A DNA stretch of 52,173 bases from Candidatus Chloroploca sp. Khr17 (GTDB lineage Bacteria; Chloroflexota; Chloroflexia; Chloroflexales; Chloroflexaceae): assembly GCF_004138165.1 (NCBI RefSeq), contig NZ_RYFF01000039.1, positions 1-52,173 on the forward strand, read 5' to 3'. The translations under genes were made by a program, and so were the position numbers. Below, piece after piece: positions 28,531 through 38,800 of this stretch. Every line of letters begins with the position of its first letter. The stretch's first letter is position 1. The notes under the pieces were generated by a model. The model worked only from the letters and a program-made list of their open reading frames with translations, was not told where the DNA came from and ran no database searches.

Positions 28531-31500
28531 ATGGCTATCAGCAACTACGAGCGTGTCGGCAAGACAATGGAACTCTTGCGGCAGGGGTTGCAGCCCTTCA
28601 TTGAGCGCGAACTTCAGGCCCAGCATGGCAAATATTGGATCACCACGGTCACCAGCGGCTGGCGCAACGACCTGACCTGGGCCGACGACGAGACGCCGCA
28701 CCTCGACATTGCCGCCTTGCTCCGGCTGATGTGGGAGCAGTGGAACGATGTCTTCCGCACGACGCTGGGCTTTGCCGAGCGCAGTCTCGTCAGTGAACTG
28801 CGTGACCACCGGAACAAATGGGCGCACCAAGTGACGTTTTCGACCGACGATGCCTACCGTGTGCTCGATTCGGCGGCCCGGCTGCTCACGGCCATCTCGG
28901 CCCCGCAGGCCGACGAGATCGAGCGCATGAAGATGGAGTTGCTCCGCCTGCGCTTCGATGAGCAGGTGCGCAGCGAGCGCCGCAAGAGCGCTGGGGCCAT
29001 TGAGAGCACCGTGACCGGGGGCCTCACGCCCTGGCGCGAGGTGGTGACGCCGCATCAGGATGTCGCCAGCGGGCGCTACCAGCAGGCTGAGTTTGCTGCC
29101 GATCTCTGGCAAGTCCACCTCGGCGAAGGCACCGATGAATACCGTGACCCGGTCGAGTTCTTTCGCCGCACCTATCTCACCACGAGCCTGACCCGCCTGC
29201 TGGTCAGCGGCTTGCAGCGGCTGACCAGTGGCGGCGGTGATCCGGTCGTGCAACTCCAGACCAACTTTGGAGGCGGCAAGACCCACTCAATGCTGGCGCT
29301 CTACCACCTCGTCGCGGGGGAGGCCTCCACCGACCTGGTTGGCCTTGACCAGGTGATGCTGGCGGCGGGCGTGACCACCCTGCCGACTGCCCGCCGGGTG
29401 GTGCTCGTGGGCAACAAGATCTCCCCTGGCAACCCCATCGTCAAAGCCGATGGCACGGTCGTACGGACGCTCTGGGGCGAACTGGCCTGGCAACTCGGCG
29501 GGCGCGACGCCTACGAGCGGGTGCGCCTCGACGACGAACGGGCCACCAACCCCGGTGATACGCTGCGCCTCCTGTTCAACGCCTACGGCCCGTGCCTCAT
29601 CCTGATCGACGAGTGGGTGGCCTATGCGCGTCAACTCCACGAGGAGAGCGACCTCCCAGCGGGGAGCTTCGAGACCCAGTTTAGCTTTGCCCAGGCGCTG
29701 ACGGAGTCGGCCAAACTCGCCCAGCAGTGTCTGCTGGTGATCAGTCTGCCCGCGTCGGACACGAGCGGCTCACCCCATACCCAGGCCGATGACACCGAGG
29801 TGGGCGGGCAACGCGGGCGCGAGGCGCTCGACCGGCTCCGCAACGTGATCGGGCGGGTCGAGGCATCATGGCATCCGGCCAGTGCCGAGGAGGGTTTCGA
29901 GATCGTGCGCCGTCGCCTCTTTACCCCGCTCAGTGATCCGGCGCAGTTCAAAGCCCGCGATGTCGTCGCCCGGGCCTTCGCTGACCTCTACCGCACGCAG
30001 GGGCAGGAGTTTCCGCCCGAGTGTCGCGACAGCGGCTACGAACAGCGGCTCAAGGCAGCCTACCCGATCCATCCCGAGGTCTTCGACCGGCTCTACACCG
30101 ACTGGTCAACCCTCGCCAAGTTCCAACGCACGCGGGGCGTGCTGCGCCTGATGGCGGCCGTGATCCACCGCCTGTGGGCGACGGGCGACCGCAATCCACT
30201 GATCATGCCTGCCAATCTCCCGTTGGACGAAGAGCATGTGCAGACCGAACTCACGCGCTACCTCTCCCCACAGTGGGTGCCCATCATCGAGAAAGATGTG
30301 GATGGCCCCCATGCGCTGCCCCTGCACCTCGACCGCGACGTCCCGAACCTGGGCAAGTACGCGGCCACCCGCCGCGTGGCGCGCACGGTCTACCTCGGCT
30401 CGGCCCCCACCGCGAGTGCGGCCAATCGGGGCCTGGAAGATCGGCGCATCAAGCTGGGCTGTGTGATGCCCGGCGAGTCGCCCGCTGTCTTCGGCGATGC
30501 ATTGCGGCGTCTGGCGGCGGCGGCGACCTACCTCTATCAGGACGGGCCGCGCTACTGGTACGCGACCCAGCCGACGGTCACCAAGTTGGCGGAAGATCGG
30601 GCCGAGCAGTTGAAGCGTGACCCTGACCAGGTGCTGCGCGACGTCGAGCAGCGGCTGCGAGCCGACCTGCGCACCATGGGCGACTTCCCCCGCATCCACG
30701 CCTTGCCCACCGCGAGTGCCGACGTGCCCGATGACTTCGACGCCCGCCTCGTCGTGCTCAGTCTCACCCAGGCCTACCGCAAAGAACCGGGCAATGCGGC
30801 TGAAGTGGCCGCCCGGACGATCCTGGAACAGCGCGGCACGACCCCGCGGCTCTTCCGCAACACGCTGGTCTTCCTGGTGGCCGACGCGAACCGGGTGCAG
30901 GATCTGGACGAGGCCGTGCGCAGCTATCTGGCGTGGACGGCGATCCTGGATGATCGTGAGCGCCTTGACCTCTCGCCACACCAGGTCAAGCAGGCCGAAA
31001 TGCAGCAGGCCAACGCCGACAAGGTCGTGACGGCACGGCTGCCGGAGACGTACCAATGGCTGCTGGTACCGACGCAAGCGACGCCGCAGGTGCCGGTGAC
31101 GTGGCACGCGCTGCGGCTGAGTGGGCAGGAGGCGTTGGCGGTACGGGCGAGCAAGAAACTGCGCAGCGACGACCTGCTGATCCTCGCGCTGGCCCCGACC
31201 AGCCTGCGGCTCGAACTCGACAAGATCCCGCTGTGGCGGGGTGACCACGTCGCGGTGCGCCAGGTGCTCGAGGACTTTGGACGGTACCCCTACCTGCCGC
31301 GCGTGCGCAGCGTCAGCGTCCTCCTCGACGCGATCCAGGCCGGGGTCAACTCCTTGACCTGGGAACTCGACACCTTCGCCTACGCCGAAAGCTACGACGA
31401 GGCGACGGGGCGCTATCGTGGGCTGCGCAGTGCCGCCCTCGTCACCCTCACCGAGGATGAGCGTGGGCTGCTGGTGCATCCGGACGTTGCGCGGACGCAC

Positions 31501-32040
31501 CTGCTTGCGCCCCCCGTCCGGCTTACCTTGACGCCAGCGGAGATCCAGCTTCGTCCTGGGATGAGCGTGCCGTTCCGTGCAACGGCGTTCACTGCCGACC
31601 ATCAGCCGGTTGAGGTCACGGCGCTCCGCTGGTCAGCCGACGGCGGAAGCATCACCCAGCACGGCCTGTTCCAGGCGGGTGACACCATCGGCACCTTCAC
31701 CGTCCGGGCTGAAGGCAACGGCCTCTCTGCCGTTGCCTCCGTGGTGATCACCGAGCAGGCCATCGATCCGCCACCATCGCCACCGTCGCCACCACCGCGC
31801 AAGCAGCTGCGCCGCTTCCACGGGAGCGTCGCGCTGAGCGCCGAACGCGCGGGACGCGACGCCAGCAAGATCGCCGAGGAAGTGATCGCCCACCTGACCG
31901 GCCTGGTCGGGGCCAATGTGCGCATCACCCTGGAGATCGAAGCGAACATCCCCAACGGCGCACCAGATCACGTCGTGCGCACGGTGACCGAAAACAGCCG
32001 GACACTCACGTTCACCCAGGCCGGATTTGAAGAGGAGTGA
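28531..32040 (+). CDS. HEPN(Swt1-type)-DUF499 ATPase with Ig-like insert
   Basis: 1169 aa from the ATG at 28531 (ribosome site AAGGAG). Residues 1-115 resemble Swt1-type HEPN (YERVGKTMELLRQGLQPFIE) and hold the RNase-type motif R-x4-H as RNKWAH (94-99). DUF499 follows: Walker A NFGGGKTHSMLALYHL (about 246), LILIDEWVAYARQL as Walker B (about 355), LLVISLPASDTSGS as sensor. Residues about 997-1075 (LTPAEIQLRPGMSVPFRATA to AVASVVI) look like a bacterial Ig (Big_2-type) domain, odd for a cytosolic ATPase, followed by a Pro-rich linker (DPPPSPPSPPPRK) and a C-terminal domain. DUF499 proteins accompany DUF1156 methylases in defence clusters. Here the type III-D operon separates the two. Confidence 0.85.
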   Translation: MAISNYERVGKTMELLRQGLQPFIERELQAQHGKYWITTVTSGWRNDLTWADDETPHLDIAALLRLMWEQWNDVFRTTLGFAERSLVSELRDHRNKWAHQVTFSTDDAYRVLDSAARLLTAISAPQADEIERMKMELLRLRFDEQVRSERRKSAGAIESTVTGGLTPWREVVTPHQDVASGRYQQAEFAADLWQVHLGEGTDEYRDPVEFFRRTYLTTSLTRLLVSGLQRLTSGGGDPVVQLQTNFGGGKTHSMLALYHLVAGEASTDLVGLDQVMLAAGVTTLPTARRVVLVGNKISPGNPIVKADGTVVRTLWGELAWQLGGRDAYERVRLDDERATNPGDTLRLLFNAYGPCLILIDEWVAYARQLHEESDLPAGSFETQFSFAQALTESAKLAQQCLLVISLPASDTSGSPHTQADDTEVGGQRGREALDRLRNVIGRVEASWHPASAEEGFEIVRRRLFTPLSDPAQFKARDVVARAFADLYRTQGQEFPPECRDSGYEQRLKAAYPIHPEVFDRLYTDWSTLAKFQRTRGVLRLMAAVIHRLWATGDRNPLIMPANLPLDEEHVQTELTRYLSPQWVPIIEKDVDGPHALPLHLDRDVPNLGKYAATRRVARTVYLGSAPTASAANRGLEDRRIKLGCVMPGESPAVFGDALRRLAAAATYLYQDGPRYWYATQPTVTKLAEDRAEQLKRDPDQVLRDVEQRLRADLRTMGDFPRIHALPTASADVPDDFDARLVVLSLTQAYRKEPGNAAEVAARTILEQRGTTPRLFRNTLVFLVADANRVQDLDEAVRSYLAWTAILDDRERLDLSPHQVKQAEMQQANADKVVTARLPETYQWLLVPTQATPQVPVTWHALRLSGQEALAVRASKKLRSDDLLILALAPTSLRLELDKIPLWRGDHVAVRQVLEDFGRYPYLPRVRSVSVLLDAIQAGVNSLTWELDTFAYAESYDEATGRYRGLRSAALVTLTEDERGLLVHPDVARTHLLAPPVRLTLTPAEIQLRPGMSVPFRATAFTADHQPVEVTALRWSADGGSITQHGLFQAGDTIGTFTVRAEGNGLSAVASVVITEQAIDPPPSPPSPPPRKQLRRFHGSVALSAERAGRDASKIAEEVIAHLTGLVGANVRITLEIEANIPNGAPDHVVRTVTENSRTLTFTQAGFEEE

Positions 32041-32146
32041 GGCGATCACGCCCGTTCAGGTCGGCTTCGGTTCACATCCGTGCGCATTCGCGCACCGTCT
32101 GATCCAGAGCATATGACATGGATCGTCATCGATCAAGCGAGGTGGT

Positions 32147-33148
32147 ATGGAAGATGCGCGTTCCCCGGGGCGTGAGTTCGTGGCAGGGGCATTGCCGACG
32201 TTGCCGACGTTGCGCGTACGGCTGACGTTTCGGTTGCTGTCGGATGGCGTCTTGCCGACCCGCAAAGGCAGTATGTTTCGCGGCGGTTTTGGGTACGCCT
32301 TTCAGCAGGTGTCGTGCCCGCGCTCGTGCTGGGGCAGCGAGGTCTGCGCGGGCGAGACGATCTGCCCATTTCGCTGGATCTTTGCCACGCCGCACCCGCC
32401 GGACAACCCCTATCTGCACGATCTGCGTGACGTGCCCCGTCCGTTTGTGATTGAGCCGCCCCCCGAGACCCGTACCCACTACCGTGCCGGTGAGACGCTT
32501 GAATTGACGCTGGTCTTGATCGGGCGGGGGATCGACTTTCTGCCCTATTTTCTGCTCAGTTTTGCGCGTCTCGGCGACATGGGGCTGGGACGCGACAGCA
32601 CCCGTGCCCGCCTGGAACGCGCCGAAGCGCTGGCACCGTGGCGTCCGGTGGGCACGGTGATCTACCAGGATGGGCGCATGGTCGCGACGGAGCCGTTGCC
32701 CGTGCTGAGCAGCGCCGAGGTTGTGGCGCGAGCGGCGGCCATGCCGGAGGATCTGCGGTTGACGTTGCACAGCCCGTTGCGGCTGAAATATCGGGGCGAC
32801 TACCTCAACCGCGTGGTGCCAGCGGCGCTGATCCACGCGGCCTGCTGGCGGATTGACGTGCTCGCGGCGTTTCATGCCGACGGCGGCTGGGCCACCCCGT
32901 ACCGCCCGCTCGTCGAGGCCGCCGAGGCGATTGAGGTTCAGTCAGGGCCGACCACGTGGAACGACTGGCGCCGCACCTCGACGCGCGGCCCGACCCCGCA
33001 GACCATGTCGCTCGGCGGCATCGAAGGGAGCGCCGAGTTGCGTGGCGTGCCAGCCGCGCTACGGGCGGTGCTCTTGATGGGCAGCATCGTGCATATTGGC
33101 AAAGCGTGCGTGTTTGGGCATGGCGGGTATGCGTTGGAGGGGCTGTAG
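32147..33148 (+). CDS. cas6: Cas6 crRNA-processing endoribonuclease
   Basis: 333 aa. RVRLTFRLLSDGVLPTRKGS and MFRGGFGYAFQQVSC open a RAMP fold, followed by a Cys cluster (CPRSCWGSEVCAGETICPF) that may bind a metal, as seen in many bacterial Cas6 of this branch. LTLHSPLRLKYRGDYLN begins the second half and the protein ends in GKACVFGHGGYALEGL, the Gly-rich loop. Cas6 cuts array transcripts within the repeat, leaving the eight-base 5' handle; here that would be ATGACGAC. GAGGTGG lies just before the start. It begins the processing/adaptation set with csx15, cas1 and cas2, separated by 106 bases from DUF499. Confidence 0.85.
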   Translation: MEDARSPGREFVAGALPTLPTLRVRLTFRLLSDGVLPTRKGSMFRGGFGYAFQQVSCPRSCWGSEVCAGETICPFRWIFATPHPPDNPYLHDLRDVPRPFVIEPPPETRTHYRAGETLELTLVLIGRGIDFLPYFLLSFARLGDMGLGRDSTRARLERAEALAPWRPVGTVIYQDGRMVATEPLPVLSSAEVVARAAAMPEDLRLTLHSPLRLKYRGDYLNRVVPAALIHAACWRIDVLAAFHADGGWATPYRPLVEAAEAIEVQSGPTTWNDWRRTSTRGPTPQTMSLGGIEGSAELRGVPAALRAVLLMGSIVHIGKACVFGHGGYALEGL

Positions 33149-33269
33149 GTGGGGTTTTTAACGCAGAGACGGGGAGACGCGGAGGCGCAGAGGATCCTTG
33201 ATGATGAGGGGGGAAGGTTGTGATGGGTACGACCAGCGATCACGATCTCACGCAACGAAAGCGAAGGTT

Positions 33270-33650
33270 ATGCTGTTATTAAACTATGCCCATCCACTGA
33301 CTGAGGAGCAATTGGCCCACCTCGAGGCGCTGGTGGGGGTGCGACCAGAGGTGCGCAGTCTGGCGGCCCAGGCGGATCGGAGCCAGTCGTTTGCCGAGCA
33401 GGCGTGTGCGTTGGCTGATGCGGCGGGCTTGACCGGGGAGGCCTGGCAGACGATGCCAGTGCTGATCAATCCGCCCGGCCTGGCGGCGCTGGCGCTGGCG
33501 TTGCTGACTGAAGTGCATGGCCGCTGTGGCTACTTTGTGCCGGTGCTTAACATTCGCCCGGTACCCGGCAGTGTGCCTCCTCGCTTTGAAATCGCCGAAA
33601 TCATCAATCTCCAGGCACTCCGCGACGAGGCGCGAACCCGCCGGGGGTGA
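33270..33650 (+). CDS. csx15: Csx15 family CRISPR-associated protein
   Basis: 126 aa from the ATG at 33270 (MLLLNYAHPLTEEQLAHLEA), which matches the usual start of the family (MLLLN.SHPLT); the frame from 33198 would add 24 unrelated residues. VLINPPGLAALALALLTEVH and GRCGYFVPVLNIRPVPGSVP followed by RFEIAEIINLQALRDEA are further family landmarks. Csx15 is a small Rossmann-like protein encoded with type III systems and has been put forward as a cyclic-oligoadenylate-binding protein, possibly a ring nuclease; I am not certain how far that has been tested. Such a role would fit the Cas10/CARF pair upstream. Confidence 0.75.
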   Translation: MLLLNYAHPLTEEQLAHLEALVGVRPEVRSLAAQADRSQSFAEQACALADAAGLTGEAWQTMPVLINPPGLAALALALLTEVHGRCGYFVPVLNIRPVPGSVPPRFEIAEIINLQALRDEARTRRG

Positions 33651-33859
33651 GGTGGGATTTGAGATTTGAGATTTGAGATTTGGTGCAGTCGGTGTTGCGC
33701 TGATACCAACTGAAATTGAACACTCCGCATAGGCGTTGTCGCCAGAGCGCGTGAGAACGCCATGCGCGGCAATCTGCAATCCAAAATCTGCAATCTGAAA
33801 TGGTATGAGACTCGAACAGGTCGCATGGCATCGCACAAGGCACGAGGGGAAGGACGCGG
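33651..33859. repeat. GATTTGAGATTT simple repeats between csx15 and cas1
   Basis: 33657-33681 holds tandem GATTTGA units, and near 33770-33800 GCAATCTGCAATCCAAAATC is a related inverse motif (CAAATCTCAAATC-type). These are low-complexity intergenic repeats. The rest shows no clear promoter; the ribosome site AGGGGAAGGA lies before cas1. Confidence 0.5.
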
Positions 33860-34882
33860 ATGGCAACGCTCTATATCATCGAACAAGGCGCAGGCGTCAA
33901 TTTAGAGAATGAGCGCATTGTGGTCAGCCGGGACGGGCAAGAGGTGAGTGCCTTGCCGCTGATCAAGATCACGGATGTGGTTGTCTTTGGCAATTGCTCC
34001 TTTACCCTCCCGACGCTCAAACGGTTGCTTGACCGCGGGGTCGAGTTGAGCTTTTTGACGGTACGGGGGCGGTATCACGGGCGGCTGGTGGGCATGGCGA
34101 CGCCGCATGTGGGCTTGCGGCGAGATCAATACCGGAAGGCCGACGATCCGGCGTGGGCGCTGGATCAGGCGCAACGCATTGTCACCGGCAAGCTGCGCAA
34201 CTGCCGCGCCCTGCTGCAACGCTTTGCGCGGAACCGCAGCAGCGTGGATCCCGAAGTGACGAGCACGATCAGCGCGTTGAGCGATTTGAGCGAACGGGTG
34301 CAACGCACCACCAAGGTCTCGGCCCTGCTTGGCGTGGAAGGGAGCGCCACGGCTCGCTACTTTCGTGGGTTACGGGCCCTGTTCGATCCCGCCTGGCATT
34401 TCCAGGATCGCAACCGGCGGCCCCCGACCGACCCCGTCAACGCCGCCCTCTCCCTCGGCTACACGCTCTTGCAGCACCATGTGCTGGGGGCCGTGCAGAC
34501 GGTCGGCTTTGACCCGTACCTGGGCTACCTGCACCAACCCGACTACCACCGGCCTTCGCTGGCGCTCGACATGATGGAGGAATTTCGCCCGCTGATCATT
34601 GACTCGCTCGTCTTGCGTTGCTGCAGCGACGGGCGACTGACGCAGGACGACTTCAGCGTCGGTGATGACGAAAGCCCGTACGCCGTACGGATGAGTGACG
34701 ACGCGAAACGGCGCTTCATCAAAGCCTACGAAGAGCGCGTCCACGTACGGCTGATGCACCCGGAGGGGGCGGATCGCGGGCCAGGCGAAGTTGACTACGC
34801 CCGTTGTTTTGAACTGCAAGCGCGGCGGTTGGCACGCGCGGTACGTGGTGGCGAGCCGTATCAACCGATGTTTTCGCGTTAG
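33860..34882 (+). CDS. cas1: Cas1 integrase
   Basis: 340 aa. LYIIEQGAGVNLENERIVVS and LIKITDVVVFGNCSFTLPTL form the N-terminal beta domain. The catalytic part shows LLGVEGSATARYFRGL (the metal-binding Glu, about residue 160), GYLHQPDYHRPSLALDMMEE (the His and following acidic residues, about 222-241) and the EEFRPLIIDSLVL helix. All expected catalytic residues are present, so the protein should be active. Cas1 and Cas2 insert new spacers next to the leader; the array begins about 470 bases after cas2. There is no reverse-transcriptase fusion. A dispersed GACGCAAAGGCGCAAAG repeat follows the gene. Confidence 0.92.
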   Translation: MATLYIIEQGAGVNLENERIVVSRDGQEVSALPLIKITDVVVFGNCSFTLPTLKRLLDRGVELSFLTVRGRYHGRLVGMATPHVGLRRDQYRKADDPAWALDQAQRIVTGKLRNCRALLQRFARNRSSVDPEVTSTISALSDLSERVQRTTKVSALLGVEGSATARYFRGLRALFDPAWHFQDRNRRPPTDPVNAALSLGYTLLQHHVLGAVQTVGFDPYLGYLHQPDYHRPSLALDMMEEFRPLIIDSLVLRCCSDGRLTQDDFSVGDDESPYAVRMSDDAKRRFIKAYEERVHVRLMHPEGADRGPGEVDYARCFELQARRLARAVRGGEPYQPMFSR

Positions 34883-35063
34883 GGTGGGGTCGGGGGGCGG
34901 TTTTTTTGACGCAAAGGCGCAAAGGTTTTTGTGGAGGTGTACGAACCCTTCGCGTCTTCACGTCTTCGCGTGAGCTTCTTTTTTCGCGGAGGTGCGCTCA
35001 CCCTTCGCGCCTTTGCGTGAGTTTCTTTGCGTGGTCTTGGGTTTAGGGAAGCGCGAGGCGAGC

Positions 35064-35345
35064 ATGCTCTACCTCATCTCCTACGACATCTCGATTGACC
35101 GGCGGCGCACCAGGATCGCCAAAATCCTCGCAGGCTTTGGCCAACGGGTGCAATACAGCGTCTTCGAATGTGACCTGGACGCGAACCAATACCAGGCCTT
35201 ATGGAAAAAACTAGCCCGCACCATCCAGCCGGACGAAGGCGACAACCTGCGGATCTACCGGCTCTGCGCAACGTGTGCGAGCACCATCGCGGTCATCGGC
35301 GCGGGGCCACCGGTCGAAACGAGCCCCGACTTTTACCTGGTCTAG
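35064..35345 (+). CDS. cas2: Cas2
   Basis: 93 aa from the ATG at 35064 (MLYLISYDISIDRRRTRIAK), the normal Cas2 start; the frame from 34992 would add residues coded by a dispersed repeat. YDIS supplies the conserved Asp, GQRVQYSVFECDLDANQYQA is the second strand and helix, and DNLRIYRLCATCASTIAVIG the third strand. Cas2 is the dimeric centre of the Cas1-Cas2 integrase. It ends DFYLV, as many members do. The gene is flanked on both sides by copies of a GCGGAGGTGCGCTCACCCTT repeat, so expression signals around it are unclear. Confidence 0.92.
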   Translation: MLYLISYDISIDRRRTRIAKILAGFGQRVQYSVFECDLDANQYQALWKKLARTIQPDEGDNLRIYRLCATCASTIAVIGAGPPVETSPDFYLV

Positions 35346-35816
35346 GGTCACTCCTTTGCGAAGAAGGCGGTTTTTTTGACGCAAAGGCGCAACGGCGCAA
35401 AGGTTTTCGCGGAGGTGCGCTCACCCTTCGCGTCTTCGCGTGAGCTTCTTTTTTCGCGGAGGTGCGCTCACCCTTCGCGTCTTCGCGTGAGCTTCTTTTT
35501 TCGCGGAGGTGCGCTCACCCTTCGCGTCTTCGCGCCTTCGCGTGAGCTTCTTTGAAGCGTCGTGGGTCGAGGGGCACGGTCTTTCAAGGTACACCAGCGA
35601 GCGCGAAGGCAACGGCGTAAAGCACACCTGAGGGTAAAAGAGGCACCGAGCGTTCGCTACGAAAGCCTCATGCCGCGCAAACGCATCAGAAAGGGCTACA
35701 ACGGCCTTGAACAAGCACGAAACCACCAGAAACGCTTTACACAAAACGCCCAAAACAGCCCAACCGCGCAACCGACCCCGATTCAGGGCTTTGCAACGCC
35801 CCAAAAATATGGTACT
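35346..35816. other. presumed CRISPR leader region with 47-base tandem repeat
   Basis: No gene. 35407-35547 holds three tandem 47-base units beginning TCGCGGAGGTGCGCTCACCC; a fourth related copy lies before cas2 at about 34984-35030. The remainder up to the first repeat (35548-35816) is unique and should contain the leader and array promoter, because spacer acquisition is expected at the cas1-cas2 side and the degenerate repeat is at the far end. The last 90 bases are A-rich, with runs such as ACAAAACGCCCAAAACAGCC. No exact promoter is claimed. Confidence 0.5.
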
Positions 35817-38800
35817 ATCAGAGAGACCTCCCCGCAGTGCAGGGGATGACGACCGACTCAGTACGATAGTCTTATCCAGACCTACATGGCTACGAACATC
35901 AGAGAGACCTCCCCGCAGTGCAGGGGATGACGACTTAGTACACCCCCGAGTGTAAAGTAAGCACAGTGATCAGAGAGACCTCCCCGCAGTGCAGGGGATG
36001 ACGACAAGTCGCCGTCTGAAATGATCCGCCCATCCTCGCCGTATCAGAGAGACCTCCCCGCAGTGCAGGGGATGACGACTGTTGCTGAATGAGGCACAAC
36101 TCATGTCAACTAGGACGATCTCGATCAGAGAGACCTCCCCGCAGTGCAGGGGATGACGACTCAAACGCCTCGTACTCGCCAGCGACCGAGATGACGGCAT
36201 ATCAGAGAGACCTCCCCGCAGTGCAGGGGATGACGACGGTCTTTGTCATGCCAATACCGAGCAAGCGCGTTCACGGATCAGAGAGACCTCCCCGCAGTGC
36301 AGGGGATGACGACCTCTTGAGGTTGATCAGGACTCAAGAACCCGACAACTTCGAATCAGAGAGACCTCCCCGCAGTGCAGGGGATGACGACTGGCCTCGC
36401 CCAGGCCAACTGCAGCTAGGGGCTAGGGGATCAGAGAGACCTCCCCGCAGTGCAGGGGATGACGACCGCCGATCTCCCACCCTTGCGCATTGAACCACCA
36501 AATCGTATCAGAGAGACCTCCCCGCAGTGCAGGGGATGACGACGCCACGCTCCCTGGTGGGCATGCGCCAAAAGCGCCTGCATCAGAGAGACCTCCCCGC
36601 AGTGCAGGGGATGACGACTCGCACAGTAGTTCTAGATAGTACTGTTGTGCTATGGTATATCAGAGAGACCTCCCCGCAGTGCAGGGGATGACGACCATAG
36701 ACTACCTTACCAGTTTTAAGCGATTCGATACGCTCAATCAGAGAGACCTCCCCGCAGTGCAGGGGATGACGACTGGATGGTCTGGCGCTCGATACGCCGC
36801 CGTGGTTGCCGCCATCAGAGAGACCTCCCCGCAGTGCAGGGGATGACGACGACTTCACCGCCCGCACCATATCCGCCAACATGCCTGCGTATCAGAGAGA
36901 CCTCCCCGCAGTGCAGGGGATGACGACCGGAGTTGTGCCGAAAATACTACACACAACAGGAAAAAATCAGAGAGACCTCCCCGCAGTGCAGGGGATGACG
37001 ACAGAACGGCCCAATACCGAGACGTGCATGAAATCCTCCTGGTGAATCAGAGAGACCTCCCCGCAGTGCAGGGGATGACGACGTTCATCCTCGGTCGTCG
37101 GCTGTCCGTTCCGATCAAACATCAGAGAGACCTCCCCGCAGTGCAGGGGATGACGACGCAACCTTCCAGCTCTTCATGGTGTCTCTCCCCTTTATCAGAG
37201 AGACCTCCCCGCAGTGCAGGGGATGACGACGCAAAGATAAATATTCCTTTGCATCATGAAACCCTTTTGATCAGAGAGACCTCCCCGCAGTGCAGGGGAT
37301 GACGACGACTACTAAGGTAGAAATACCCTATACCGTATCATGTATCAGAGAGACCTCCCCGCAGTGCAGGGGATGACGACCCAGGATCTGCGCCGCGATA
37401 AACACCGGTTGTTCCTGCATATCAGAGAGACCTCCCCGCAGTGCAGGGGATGACGACGCCCATGCCCCCTCTTCCCAATCGCACACATTCCATTCAATCA
37501 GAGAGACCTCCCCGCAGTGCAGGGGATGACGACACTCGTGCCATCTGTCGGTATTTTTGTAGACGATGTATGGATCAGAGAGACCTCCCCGCAGTGCAGG
37601 GGATGACGACATTAGCAGCCGCATCAGCACTTACAGCTAAAGCCTTATTAATCAGAGAGACCTCCCCGCAGTGCAGGGGATGACGACATTGACAGTGCGC
37701 TTGCAGGAACTATGCAGCCTGATGTATCAGAGAGACCTCCCCGCAGTGCAGGGGATGACGACCCGCAGGAATGGGCAATAGTTATGGATATGCTACACTG
37801 ATCAGAGAGACCTCCCCGCAGTGCAGGGGATGACGACCTGTCGCAACCAAATTACCATACAATTCTCCGTATCATTTATCAGAGAGACCTCCCCGCAGTG
37901 CAGGGGATGACGACGCAACGCAAGGCGATTGAGTGCTTGCTCGAAGGCCAAAATCAGAGAGACCTCCCCGCAGTGCAGGGGATGACGACTGCATCAGATT
38001 GTGAATGATAATCATTGTTCTCCCCCATCAGAGAGACCTCCCCGCAGTGCAGGGGATGACGACCATAAGGGCTTGTGGTGTCACGATCTCCTGAGCCTGT
38101 GATCAGAGAGACCTCCCCGCAGTGCAGGGGATGACGACGCAATTAGTCCACCGGCAAATGTTTCTACCGTTTCGTCATCAATCAGAGAGACCTCCCCGCA
38201 GTGCAGGGGATGACGACGCTCACCGTGTTAAAACTGGCGATGGGCGTCCCGGCAGCGATCAGAGAGACCTCCCCGCAGTGCAGGGGATGACGACTTGCAC
38301 CGGCATGCCCAGCAAGCGGGCGTACAATTCACCATCAGAGAGACCTCCCCGCAGTGCAGGGGATGACGACCAAGAACCGTACTCACCAGCACTCGGATCA
38401 AACACCGCAACATCAGAGAGACCTCCCCGCAGTGCAGGGGATGACGACTTCTGGATTATCACAATGCGTTATTAGTGTTTATCAATCAGTATCATCAGAG
38501 AGACCTCCCCGCAGTGCAGGGGATGACGACCTTACCAAGAATGACCATAGACGAAGCACAGGTGTTCCATCAGAGAGACCTCCCCGCAGTGCAGGGGATG
38601 ACGACTACTGGGAAGTCACCGTGGACGGCTGCCAGCTGCTGGTTGATCAGAGAGACCTCCCCGCAGTGCAGGGGATGACGACCCGCCGACCCTGGCCTCG
38701 ATGTAGCCACGTTGCCCGAATCAGAGAGACCTCCCCGCAGTGCAGGGGATGACGACATGCTTTGCATCTGGTGCGTATCCTGCGGTCTGGTAAAGATCAG

